Shown here piece by piece: positions 10,896-19,251 of a stretch of DNA of 64,000 bases. Below the pieces are notes generated by a model. It did not search any database. It had not been told where the DNA came from and was given only the letters and a program-made list of their open reading frames with translations. The DNA is from Dryocosmus kuriphilus (lineage: Eukaryota > Arthropoda > Insecta > Hymenoptera > Cynipidae), in assembly GCA_038277395.1 (NCBI GenBank), contig CM076190.1, positions 239,272,452-239,336,451 on the forward strand, written 5' to 3'. Position numbers and translations under genes: made by a program. The first letter of the stretch is position 1. Every line of letters starts with the position of its first letter.

Positions 10896-11368
10896 AGCCT
10901 CACTTAGGAATTAGAAGACTATTTTTTATAGCATGCTATGCTCGAATTCATGGCGAAGGCATTGAAATAGAGAATGCCTTCTGGGAGCCGTTGAATGATA
11001 TCTTAGTTACTAGTGATCTTGGGGAAAGAATCATTATGCTCGGAAATATGAATGGTTGGGTTGGCCTGCAACGCGAAGGCACAAGAAGAGTACTCGGCAA
11101 GTTCGGAGATCCAAAAACAAATGAAAACAGGAAAAAATTGATTAGCTACCGATTAGAAAAAGGCTTGTTCATTATAAATACTTGGTTCAGGGAGATCCTG
11201 AATGTGTGGCCGATCACTACCTGGTCGTTCCAGAGATTATCCTGGGAAAAGGATGAAGGAAAAGTAAAATTAAGAAAGAAAAAGCAATCGCGATACAAGA
11301 AAGAGAGCTTGCAGAATTCAGAAAAACAAATAGAATATCGTGACAAACAAAGAGTCTATTTACATTGA
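10896..11368 (+). pseudogene. LINE apurinic-type endonuclease fragment
   Basis: The frame gives ENAFWEPLNDIL, ERIIMLGNMNGWVG, VLGKFGDPKTNENRKKL and LFIINTWF. This is the C-terminal half of the APE-like endonuclease of craniofacial-development-protein-2-like LINE ORFs. In active members the second motif reads GDMN or GDFN and its Asp is catalytic; here it is GNMN, so the catalytic Asp has become Asn. The His-Asp end of the domain is missing or out of frame. Confidence 0.7.
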
Positions 11369-11897
11369 AACTGGAAGAACTGGATTAAGCAATTATATAA
11401 AGAAAATTTGCAGGGCGCATGGCCGATATTACGAAATATCATCTCCAAGAGCCAAGTTGAAGCTTGTGGAACTTCGACTGTAAGAAGAATGAATAGGAAA
11501 TCTTGATAGACTGAATGATTCCACGTTACTGTTAACCAGAAGAAGAAAGAATACTTAAGAATGCATAACATCCAAGCTCTGAGAAATAAGGAGAAGAATA
11601 GACTGAGAATTGATGATAGGGATAAGAACAGAAAATCAAACAGATTAATCAAAGGAAGCAAGGATAAAATTAAAGCGGTAGCAGATAAAAAACGCAAAAT
11701 TGTCTCTAAGGAAATAAGATATTCTGGAAGTGGGTAAAGAAAACTAGGAAAGAATGTAGTTGAAAAACTTGATCTGATTTAAAAATGCTGATGGCGATAT
11801 AGTGTGGATACGAACCAAGTGAAAGACTGTGTGAAACTGCGACAAGGAAGAAGATACATTATAAAATTCTTTTGAATATGAGCAAGTAGGAATTAGC
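11369..11897 (+). pseudogene. LINE linker between endonuclease and reverse transcriptase, frame-disrupted
   Basis: Lys/Arg-rich pieces (for example NKEKNRLRIDDRDKN) appear in changing frames with frequent stops. They match the position of the basic linker in this kind of LINE protein. No open frame on either strand makes better sense. Confidence 0.4.
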
Positions 11898-13056
11898 GTG
11901 TTCAGCGTTAAGGCAGTAATTAAAAATCTAAAGAATGGAAGGGCTGATGGTGTAGACGGAATTGCGCCTGAAATGCTAAAAAACGGCGACGAGTATCTGT
12001 TTTTGTGGTTGAGCGAGTTGATGGACGTGTTTGCTCTGAATGGAGAAGTTCCAAACGATTGGTGCAAGGCGATCATCATTCCACTTTACAAAGGAAAGGT
12101 ACATAAGCGTGAATCCGCAAACTATAGAGCTATCAACTTACTTACAGTACCCTAGGCAAAGTAATAAGGAAAATACTCATTGATAAAGTCATGGAAATGA
12201 CGAAAGACAAGATGTCGGAAGTACAGTGGGGATTTATGCCAGGGAGATCACATGCGAATCAAATATTTAGCTTGCGGCAAATCACAGAAAGAAGCTTGAG
12301 AGTAAATAAAAACTTTGGGATGTTCTCAAACAGTACAGAGTCAATGGTTGGCTTGTTAACTTAATTAAAGCAATATATGAAGGTAGCAGGGCGAGCGTAA
12401 GGGTAATTGATCAACTGAGGGATTGGTTCGACACTAGGCAGGGCGTTAAGCAAGACTACGTCATGCCGTCGGGGTGATTCAACACATATATTTATAAATG
12501 ACGAGTGGCTCTCTTAGACGAAGAAGTTGTTGATCTCAGAACAGTGAAAGTGTGTAGCTTGACCTTTGCAGACGATGAAGCACTTATGGCAGAATCGGCA
12601 GATGGTTTGCAGAGAATGATAAGCAGACTGTATGCTAGAGTGAAGAGTATGGCTTTAAAGATTAACGTAAATAAAACAAGAAATAGCGTATTTGAAAGAA
12701 GCGACGAGAAAGCAGTATGCAATATTACTCTAAGCAGAGAAGGAATTGAACAAGTGGATCATTCCGTGTATCTTAGAAGCTTATTTCCTGATGACAGAAA
12801 AGTAGACAGAGAAATTTCCAGAAGTATAAACGAGGGTAGTAAAGTTATAGACAGTATAGAAGACATTAGTCGGGGTAAAATTGTGACAAATAAAGCCAAA
12901 ATTGCAATATATAATTCTGTAATTGCAGATACTCTGCTGTATGGCAGCGAGACTTGGACATGTCAAGGAAAGGATAGAAGCAAAGCGAATGTCGTTGGAA
13001 TGCGTTTCCTGCTGAATATTTCCGGTAAAATAATAATGGATAAAGTCAGTAATTAG
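11898..13056 (+). pseudogene. LINE reverse transcriptase, broken, motif A deleted
   Basis: Pieces in order: NLKNGRADGVDGIAPEMLKN and NYRAINLL (11898-12155); MSEVQWGFMPGRSHANQIF (about 12200-12265); and VCSLTFADDEALMAESAD with LKINVNKTR and ETWTC (12505-13056). The FADD box of the palm is intact. Compared with LINE3, about 55 bp is missing near 12312, which removes the segment that encodes palm motif A (IDLE...D). Frameshifts separate the pieces. It cannot encode a working polymerase. Confidence 0.75.
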
Positions 13057-13324
13057 CGAGTTCTCAAAGGATGTGGCGTAGAAGGAACTCTGATTCATAA
13101 AGTAAAAGAAGTTTGTTGAGATGGTTTTATCATGTTGAGAGAATGGATGAAAAACTTTTAATGAAGCAATTACATCTTGGTAAAGTAAACGGTCACGCAC
13201 CGGGATGTAGACCGAGGAAAGAATGGTGGGAATATGTGAATGAAGATTCTAAGAAAATCTATAAAGAACCATAGAAATATAAGAGCTTGAGTAGAAAGAT
13301 GTATGGATATAGAGGAAGCAATAA

Positions 13325-13893
13325 CACTGAACAACAAAATATGACCTATGTGGGGTTGGGATGAGACATATTATTTCCATGGTAGTTTTCTGTGCTGAAT
13401 CCAAATCTGACCTCCGTTTTTCTCCATCATGTCAAGTTTTTGAGATTTTGTGAGTTAAACATTTTTCCAAAAAATCACAAATCGTGTGATAAAAGGGTGA
13501 AAAAAATTTTTTCCGCACAAAGCGAGACATGATTTCGATGTATTTTTGAACGCAGAATCCACTGGTTTTTTTGTTTTTTCGATACCTCATATAGTTTTTG
13601 AGATAATTTAAAAAAAACAAAAAAAAAAACGAAAAAAAAAATGGTTTTATGAAAATCCTTATATTTAAGTGAACAAATTTTATTTTTTAGGCACTCTGGT
13701 GTCATTCTCTTCGTTTATTGATGGATAAAAAACTGCGAAAAAGCTTATAGTTCCAGCTGTAACGTTTCGAAAGATACAAGGCAGAGAACTTGTCTCTTTC
13801 TAAAGAGTTGCCAATTTGACGGTTTACAAGTAGTCGAGGCGAATCATTGTACTGTTTCTAATATCTCATTGCATTAATATCTTTAATATTTGC
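13325..13893 (+). repeat. left 569-bp terminal inverted repeat
   Basis: Pairs with 14354-14924 along its whole length. Differences are mostly in homopolymer length. Confidence 0.85.
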
Positions 13894-13913
13894 TATATTC
13901 ACAATATTCACAG

Positions 13914-14291
13914 AGCTTCGTTTGGAAGAAAACTGACCTTGAGAGAAAAACTTGGTTGTCAGTAAAAGCTGTCATAAACAAATTCTTGGGGAACACAAAA
14001 TCCAGAAAGTACAAACACCTGATAAACACTATGCTGCAGAACTTCAAGGAATTGAAAGTGAACATGTCACTAAAGATTCACATTCTTCACTCGCACTTGG
14101 ACTTTTTCCCAGAGAATTTAGGGGCAGTCAGTGATGAACACGGGGAACGGTTTCATCAAGACATCGCTGAAATCGAAAACAGATACCAAGGAACGTGGAG
14201 TGTGAACGCTTTAGCAGACTACTGCTGGAGGCTCATGACTGATGAACCAAATGCTCATCACCGTCGAGCATGCAAAAGAAAAAGTTTCTAG
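13914..14291 (+). CDS. terminal exon of a widespread transposon-associated protein
   Basis: A pyrimidine/A-rich run ending TTCACAG (to 13913) looks like a splice acceptor, and the frame is open from there for 125 codons to a TAG at 14289-14291. The sequence includes SLKIHILHSHLDFFPENLG, AVSDEHGERFHQDI, NRYQGTWSVNALADYCW and a basic C-terminus. I know this signature (HSHLDFFPEN..VSDEHGERFHQDI) from many uncharacterised arthropod and cnidarian proteins linked to mobile DNA. No catalytic assignment is possible. The piece has no internal stop, unlike most elements here, so the insertion may be young. The upstream exons are absent. Confidence 0.55.
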   Translation, partial: SFVWKKTDLERKTWLSVKAVINKFLGNTKSRKYKHLINTMLQNFKELKVNMSLKIHILHSHLDFFPENLGAVSDEHGERFHQDIAEIENRYQGTWSVNALADYCWRLMTDEPNAHHRRACKRKSF

Positions 14292-14353
14292 GGAGTAGTA
14301 GCAGCTTATAAATATATTTTTTAAATCATTGAATTATTATTATTATTGTTATT

Positions 14354-14924
14354 GCAAATATTAAAGATATTAATGCAACGAGATATTAGAAAAAGTACAA
14401 TGATTCGCCTCGAGTACTTGTAAACCGTCAAATTGGCAACTCTTTAGAAAGAAACAAGTTCTCTGCCTTGTATCTTTCAAACCGTTACAGCAGGAACCGT
14501 AAACTTTTTCGCAGTTTTTTCTGCATCAATAACGAAGAGAATGACACCAGAGTGACTAAAAAATAAAATTTATTCACTTAAATTTAAGGATTTTCGTAAA
14601 AGCATTTTTTTTCGTGTTTTTTTTTTTTTTTTTTTTAAAATTATCTCAATAACTATATGAGATATCGAAAAAAAAAAAAAAACCAGTGGATTCTGCGTTC
14701 AAAAATACATCGAAATCATGTCTCGCTTTGTGCGGAAAAATTTTTCTTCACCCTTTCATCACACGATTTGTGATTTTTTGAAAAAATTTTTTAACTCACA
14801 AAATCTCAAAAACTTGACATGATGAAGAAAAACGGAGGTCAGATTTGGATTCAGCACAGAAAACTACCATGGAAATGGTATGTTTCATCCCAACCCCACA
14901 TAGGTTATATTTTGTTGTTCAGTG
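14354..14924 (-). repeat. right 571-bp terminal inverted repeat
   Basis: Reverse-complement partner of 13325-13893. Confidence 0.85.
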
Positions 14925-15320
14925 TAATTATACGTCAGGACAGAGATATATGGCGAAAAATTGTCTACAAGGAGTGTGTGATGATCACCTGAAATGAAGA
15001 ATTTTGGATACTCATGGGCTCTGGTGGAAGATTTTTTTCTTAGCAAATACGGCTTGGGTTTAGCGTATGAATCCCCATATGGTGTGCGAAGCTGTCGACC
15101 AAGGGTGACTGCTAGAGAAATCGATCAGCTACCTCGTTCGGAGAGATGTCTTGGGACTGGTGTGTTGTTTCAATGATGCTTCCGGGTCGGTCTAAAATCT
15201 ATACTTTCCTGTAGACACTCCTTTCCTTCCACAAACATAAAAATATCCTAATCCCTGATAATGTAACGAGGCAGAATCGAGCGTCTTTTAGCCTAGCCCG
15301 AAAGAGAAATGATTTAATGG

Positions 15321-15372
<52 letters not shown>
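15321..15372 (+). repeat. (TAA)n tail of LINE copy 1
   Basis: Uninterrupted ATA/TAA repeats directly after the LINE 3' region. LINE3 ends the same way. Confidence 0.9.
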
Positions 15373-15373
<1 letters not shown>

Positions 15374-15708
15374 TAGCACTAATAATAAAAATATTAGGAA
15401 TAAGAATAACTGAAGTTGGCAGATTGCTGAAACAACTTTACATATTTATTAACATTAAGCTTTTATTTATACAGGAGAAAAGAGTTGACCTAATTCTGCA
15501 AAGTAAAACCTGAACAAAGTTTAAGAAATTCTTCTCTCAATCTTATCTCATAAAAGTAAATACACTCGAAACCAGAGGGCTAATTTTCGACTGCTTCAAA
15601 GGGCTACTTGTTTTTTCAGAAAGCTACTTTCTGATACTTTTTCTCAATGCCTCAGAGAAATTTCTAGCCTTCAAACTATGTTTTCATTTTACATTATTTT
15701 AAGCCGAA

Positions 15709-16259
15709 TCAATGGTGTGGCGGGGACATGGCTACACGTTCTAACACAAAATACTTTGAGATTGGGTATTCTTCGCCAACTTTAATGTCCCGTTCTTCTT
15801 TTGTGGACATAGGTTGAACAAAGCCGGTTATCGAGTTAATTTTCGCCCTGGAAATACGGCGTCTGTTATTTGAATACATATAAAATGCCTCAAGAATTTC
15901 ATCATGTTTCAATATTGCAAAGATGTCACCCTCGAACCTTGACAATACAGTTTGTTTCAGGATTGTAATAGGTACGTAAGAACCTCCTCTTCGGACTTGA
16001 AGTTGAGCACGTGGAGGAAATGTGTATCTTCGAAATTGGAATGCCAGATCCAGATTACATATGGGGACAATTTGCGTAATTTCATTTCCGGCAGGGGCAG
16101 AAGGTACGGCTGGTGGAGATCTGGACCTGATAAGAGGAGGAGACTTAGCGGGAGAACTCGGATCCCCGAGAGGAGAGTGAGGTCCTCTGGAAGAACAAGG
16201 AGGTCCGGTCAAAGGATTACGATCGCCGCTATGGTCAGAATCGGACTGTGAACTTAACT
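15709..16259 (-). CDS. unknown protein, terminal exon, paralogue A
   Basis: On the - strand a strong acceptor (TTTCTGTTTCTTGTTACAG, ending at 16260) opens a frame from 16259 to the TGA at 15709-15711, about 183 codons. The first ~65 residues are Ser/Pro/Gly-rich (SDSDHSGDRNP, SPLGDPSSPAKSPP), followed by a compact domain with ITQIVPICNLDLAFQFRRY, FAILKHDEIL, RAKINSITGFV and KYFVLERVAMSPPHH-stop. I do not recognise it; I see no signal peptide, membrane segment or catalytic motif. Upstream exons are not visible. It has the same length as paralogue B with no gap, although the intron around it carries indels, which argues for coding constraint. Confidence 0.6.
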
Positions 16260-17073
16260 CTGTAACAAGAAACAGAAACATATTAGAAACATTTTTAGGG
16301 CTTTGTAGCCTCGGGCATAAAGACTTAAAAAGCTTTGGTTCGGTTGACTATATGCTCAGTATCTAAGCTCGAGCAGAAGATTTATACACCACATATTGGT
16401 AAAAAAAATGTATACTCAATAAGCCCTGGGGTATCAAATTGTATCAGATCAATCTGACTATAAACATATATGGTAATTTTCCAATATTCGTTTTTTTTTT
16501 TTTTAATAAATTAATTTCTACCAAAGAATGAAAAATCAAAAGGGGGAAATCGAAAAATTTGATTATTTTGATTAAAATTGTTACTGTAAGTACCAATTTA
16601 CTAAAAAGCTTATATATAAATTTTAGCATCAACCAGACTTTATAGCGGCCTGATTATTTTTGAAATATCTTCTTCTTTTAATTCAAAAATGAAAAATGAA
16701 GAAGGAAAAAGGAGTAGCAAAAAAATTGTTTGATCAGAATCTTGAATTTTGTGATAATTTTGATTAAAAAATTTTCCACTTTGGCAAAATCATACAATAT
16801 TCTTTCTCAATAAAGTTAAGAATATTATAGGCAGATCCATTTATTGCTTTACGCAAGAACTAAGGTAATCATTGTCTACATATTATTGGGTTTCAAATCC
16901 AACTGAGTATTTGTTTAAATAATTTGTGTTAGTATGGTACAGTCAATGTAGCAAAAATTGGAATATACAGACTGTAAAATGTCTTTCTGGCAATTCTCTC
17001 GAAATGCCGATGACCCAGAAAAAACAGTAACTAAGATAATTTAAAATTTAATTAGTCATTATTATTCAAAAAA
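16260..17073 (-). other. intron-like A+T-rich DNA upstream of exon A
   Basis: Alignable with 42344-43147 but with many substitutions and small indels. No ORF is conserved between the two copies. Probably intron of the exon A gene. Confidence 0.45.
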
Positions 17074-17087
17074 TATTAATAAATAAA
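17074..17087 (+). repeat. 14-bp target-site duplication, left
   Basis: TATTAATAAATAAA, repeated at 18566-18579. It is present only once at the empty site in segment B (43148-43161). Confidence 0.8.
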
Positions 17088-17284
17088 TTGAATTTGTATT
17101 TTTGTGCCGTTTTTACTATATAACTTGAGTCATTTGTGGCCTTTACGGCATTGATTTTACTTTATTAATCTTACAGAGGAATATCATTTAGACAGATATC
17201 TGTTCTATCGACACTCTTGTAGGTAAATTTTTGAAATTTTGAATTTTTTCAAGAAATTCTTGAAAAATATGTTCCAAAAATATT

Positions 17285-17356
17285 ACTGTGAGCCGGATTT
17301 GAACCGACACCCCTTCTTTTCATGAGAAGTGCTTTAACCAATTCAGCCATCACAGC
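17285..17356 (-). tRNA. tRNA-like gene, unit 1
   Basis: It folds as a 72-nt cloverleaf: acceptor GCTGTGA/TCACAGT, D stem GCT/AGC, anticodon stem CTTCT/AGAAG (one change in this copy), T stem GTCGG/CCGGC and T loop TTCAAAT. A and B boxes are present, and a T run just downstream can end Pol III transcription. The loop CATGAAA puts TGA at 34-36, but position 33 is A rather than T and there is no long serine-type variable arm, so its identity and function are doubtful. Confidence 0.6.
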
Positions 17357-17514
17357 TTACAGTGAAAATTTTTGGAACTTGTATTTCGTCAACAGATGTA
17401 CAGTTAACGTATCTTCGATGTTCTGAAGGATTTTTTGGCCAGTTGTGTTAGATTGAAGATACGTTAACTGTACATCTGTTGACGAAATACAAGTTCCAAA
17501 AATTTTCACTGTAA

Positions 17515-17586
17515 GCTGTGATGGCTGAATTGGTTAAAGCACTTCTCATGAAAAGAAGGGATGTCGGTTCAAATCCGGCTCACAGT
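17515..17586 (+). tRNA. tRNA-like gene, unit 2
   Basis: Same fold as unit 1 with a perfect 5-bp anticodon stem. The variable loop reads GGAT instead of GGGT. A T5 tract lies 6 nt after the 3' end. Confidence 0.6.
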
Positions 17587-17879
17587 AATATTTTTGGAAC
17601 ATATTTTTCAAGAATTTCTTGAAAAAATTCAAAATTTCAAAAATTTACCTACAAGAGTGTCGATAGAACAGATATCTGTCTAAATGATATTCCTCTGTAA
17701 GATTAATAAAGTAGAATCAATGCCGTAAAGGCCACAAATGACTCAAGTTATATAGTAAAAACGGCACAAAAATACAAATTCAATCTAACACAACTGGCCA
17801 AAAAATCCTTCAGAACATCGAAGATACGTTAACTGTACATCTGTTGACGAAATACAAGTTCCAAAAATTTTCACTGTAA

Positions 17880-17951
17880 GCTGTGATGGCTGAATTGGTT
17901 AAAGCACTTCTCATGAAAAGAAGGGGTGTCGGTTCAAATCCGGCTCACAGT
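17880..17951 (+). tRNA. tRNA-like gene, unit 3
   Basis: The most regular copy: all four stems pair, the A box (TGGCTGAATTGG) and B box (GGTTCAAATCC) are intact, and a T5 terminator follows. Confidence 0.65.
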
Positions 17952-18329
17952 AATATTTTTGGAACATATTTTTCAAGAATTTCTTGAAAAAATTCAAAAT
18001 TTCAAAAATTTACCTACAAGAGTGTCGATAGAACAGATATCTGTCTAAATGATATTCCTCTGTAAGATTAATAAAGTAGAATCAATGCCGTAAAGGCCAC
18101 AAATGACTCAAGTTATATAGTAAAAACGGCACAAAAATACTAATTCAATCTAACACAACTGGCCAAAAAATCCTTCAAACATCGAAGATACGTTAACTGG
18201 CCAAATAAAATCCTTCAGAACATCGAAGATACGTTAACTGTACATCTGGCCACACGAAATACAAAGTAAAGTTTCAAGTGTCGGTGGTGGATAAAGACGA
18301 AATACAAGTTCCAAAAATTTTCACTGTAA

Positions 18330-18400
18330 GCTATGATGGCTGAATTGGTTAAAGCACTTCTCATGAAGAGAAGGGGTGTCGGTTCAAATCCGCTCACAGT
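18330..18400 (+). tRNA. tRNA-like gene, unit 4, degenerate
   Basis: The acceptor reads GCTATGA (one mismatch), and one G of the T stem is lost (CCGC), leaving 71 nt. The anticodon stem is still paired. Likely a pseudo-tRNA. Confidence 0.5.
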
Positions 18401-18565
18401 AATATTTTTGGAACATATTTTTCAAGAATTTCTTGAAAAAATTCAAAATTTTCAAAAATTTACCTACAAGAGTGTCGATAGAACAGATATCTGTCTAAAT
18501 GATATTCCTCTGTAAGATTAATAAAGTAGAATCAATGCCGTAAAGGCCACAAATGACTCAAGTTA

Positions 18566-18579
18566 TATTAATAAATAAA
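18566..18579 (+). repeat. 14-bp target-site duplication, right
   Basis: Exact copy of 17074-17087. Confidence 0.8.
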
Positions 18580-19251
18580 GTCCGAATAGGTGTCGGTGGT
18601 GGATAAAGTTGCCTTAATCTTGTTGAAATTCATTTTCTTTAAAATTAAGACCTAAAACAAAATAAATCATTTTTTTTCGACCTCCGCCCTCTGATTATAT
18701 ATTTTTGCATAGAAAAGAAGTTACTTTATAAGATACAGATACGAAATGCTGAAAATTCGAAAAAAGCTGCATAACTAGATACTTGCCCTACTTCGCATAA
18801 GAGACAATACTTTATATAATCCTTACATTTTTCAAAAATTCTCATCCAGAAAGAGAAGATATAAGTTTTATGCAAAATTAGACGTTTCGCGATAAGAGGA
18901 TCCCCTGATTTAGAGAAGATAGTTTGAAAACTTCTGTTCAGAGTTTCGTGCCCCATTCTCCGAAAAAACAAAGAACTCTAGTAACATTTTTCGTTCCACC
19001 AAAAATGAAAATGTTAGAAAACATTGCAGTGAAAATAAAAAAATTGCAATTTGAACCTTTCATGAATTCCAGGAGTTCTGTTTAGAATTTTCTCTTTTCC
19101 GGAGAATTTCAACGCAAAAGTACTGTAGCATTATTCGATCAACCCAAAATCAAGAAAGTTACATCACTTTGAAGCTGCCCCAAACATTTCAAATTTGAAG
19201 CATTTTGAACGGAGTTCTGGAGTTCTCTTTCTCTTCTGAGCAGTTGAAAAA
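18580..19251. other. A+T-rich stretch shared with segment B
   Basis: Alignable with about 43162-43800. Short open frames exist on the - strand in both copies but differ by indels, so I do not call a gene. The last ~280 bp resembles a diverged relative of the satellite monomer (the GAGTTCT...GAGCAGTTGAAAAAATGGG pattern). Confidence 0.45.

Larger units (their letters stand above)
13325..14924. mobile_element. 1.6-kb element with 570-bp terminal inverted repeats, CACTG ends and TAA target duplication
   Basis: The left arm 13325-13893 and right arm 14354-14924 are near-exact reverse complements. The termini are CACTGAACAACAAAATAT and its inverse. TAA flanks it on both sides (13322-13324 and 14925-14927). 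The paralogous LINE3 site (near 56633) reads straight through, so the insertion is well defined. CACTG ends with a 3-bp duplication fit the CMC (CACTA/Mirage/Chapaev) group, but I see no CMC transposase. The 460-bp centre carries only a terminal-exon-like ORF. Probably a non-autonomous derivative. Confidence 0.75.
10896..15372 (+). mobile_element. APE-type LINE copy 1, split by an insertion
   Basis: Endonuclease (10896-11368), reverse transcriptase (11898-13056) and a 3' region (13057-13324 and 14925-15320) follow in order and end in a (TAA)n tail. The 3' region matches LINE2 and LINE3 at 39.1 and 56.6 kb (shared tracts such as CTCATGGGC and CAAATACGGCT). A 1.6-kb element with long inverted ends interrupts it at 13325-14924. 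The ORF is broken in many places. The repeat-type 3' tail and the protein motifs fit RTE/I-like clades, but I cannot fix the clade. Confidence 0.75.
17088..18565. mobile_element. 1,478-bp insert of four tRNA-bearing units (one inverted, three direct)
   Basis: The insert is flanked by a 14-bp duplication and is absent from segment B. It consists of an inverted unit (about 17088-17455), then three direct units (about 17456-17780, 17781-18142, 18143-18565) of roughly 330-420 bp. Each has a tRNA-like core flanked by conserved arms (AAATACAAGTTCCAAAAATT upstream, AATATTTTTGGAACATATTT downstream). The head-to-head join makes a large palindrome around 17440. Unit 4 is rearranged, with a duplicated ATACGTTAACTG tract and a patch copied from the right flank. 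Confidence 0.75.

Noticed and set aside
17285..18400. Calling the tRNA-like genes a functional tRNA-Ser (TGA) or tRNA-Met (CAT)
   Set aside because: A at position 33 and no long variable arm argue against serine; placing CAT as anticodon destroys the anticodon stem. Identity left open.
18726..18971. 81-codon - strand frame with a partial match at 43410-43682
   Set aside because: The paralogous stretches differ by frame-changing indels, so the shared residues reflect duplicated DNA rather than a conserved protein.
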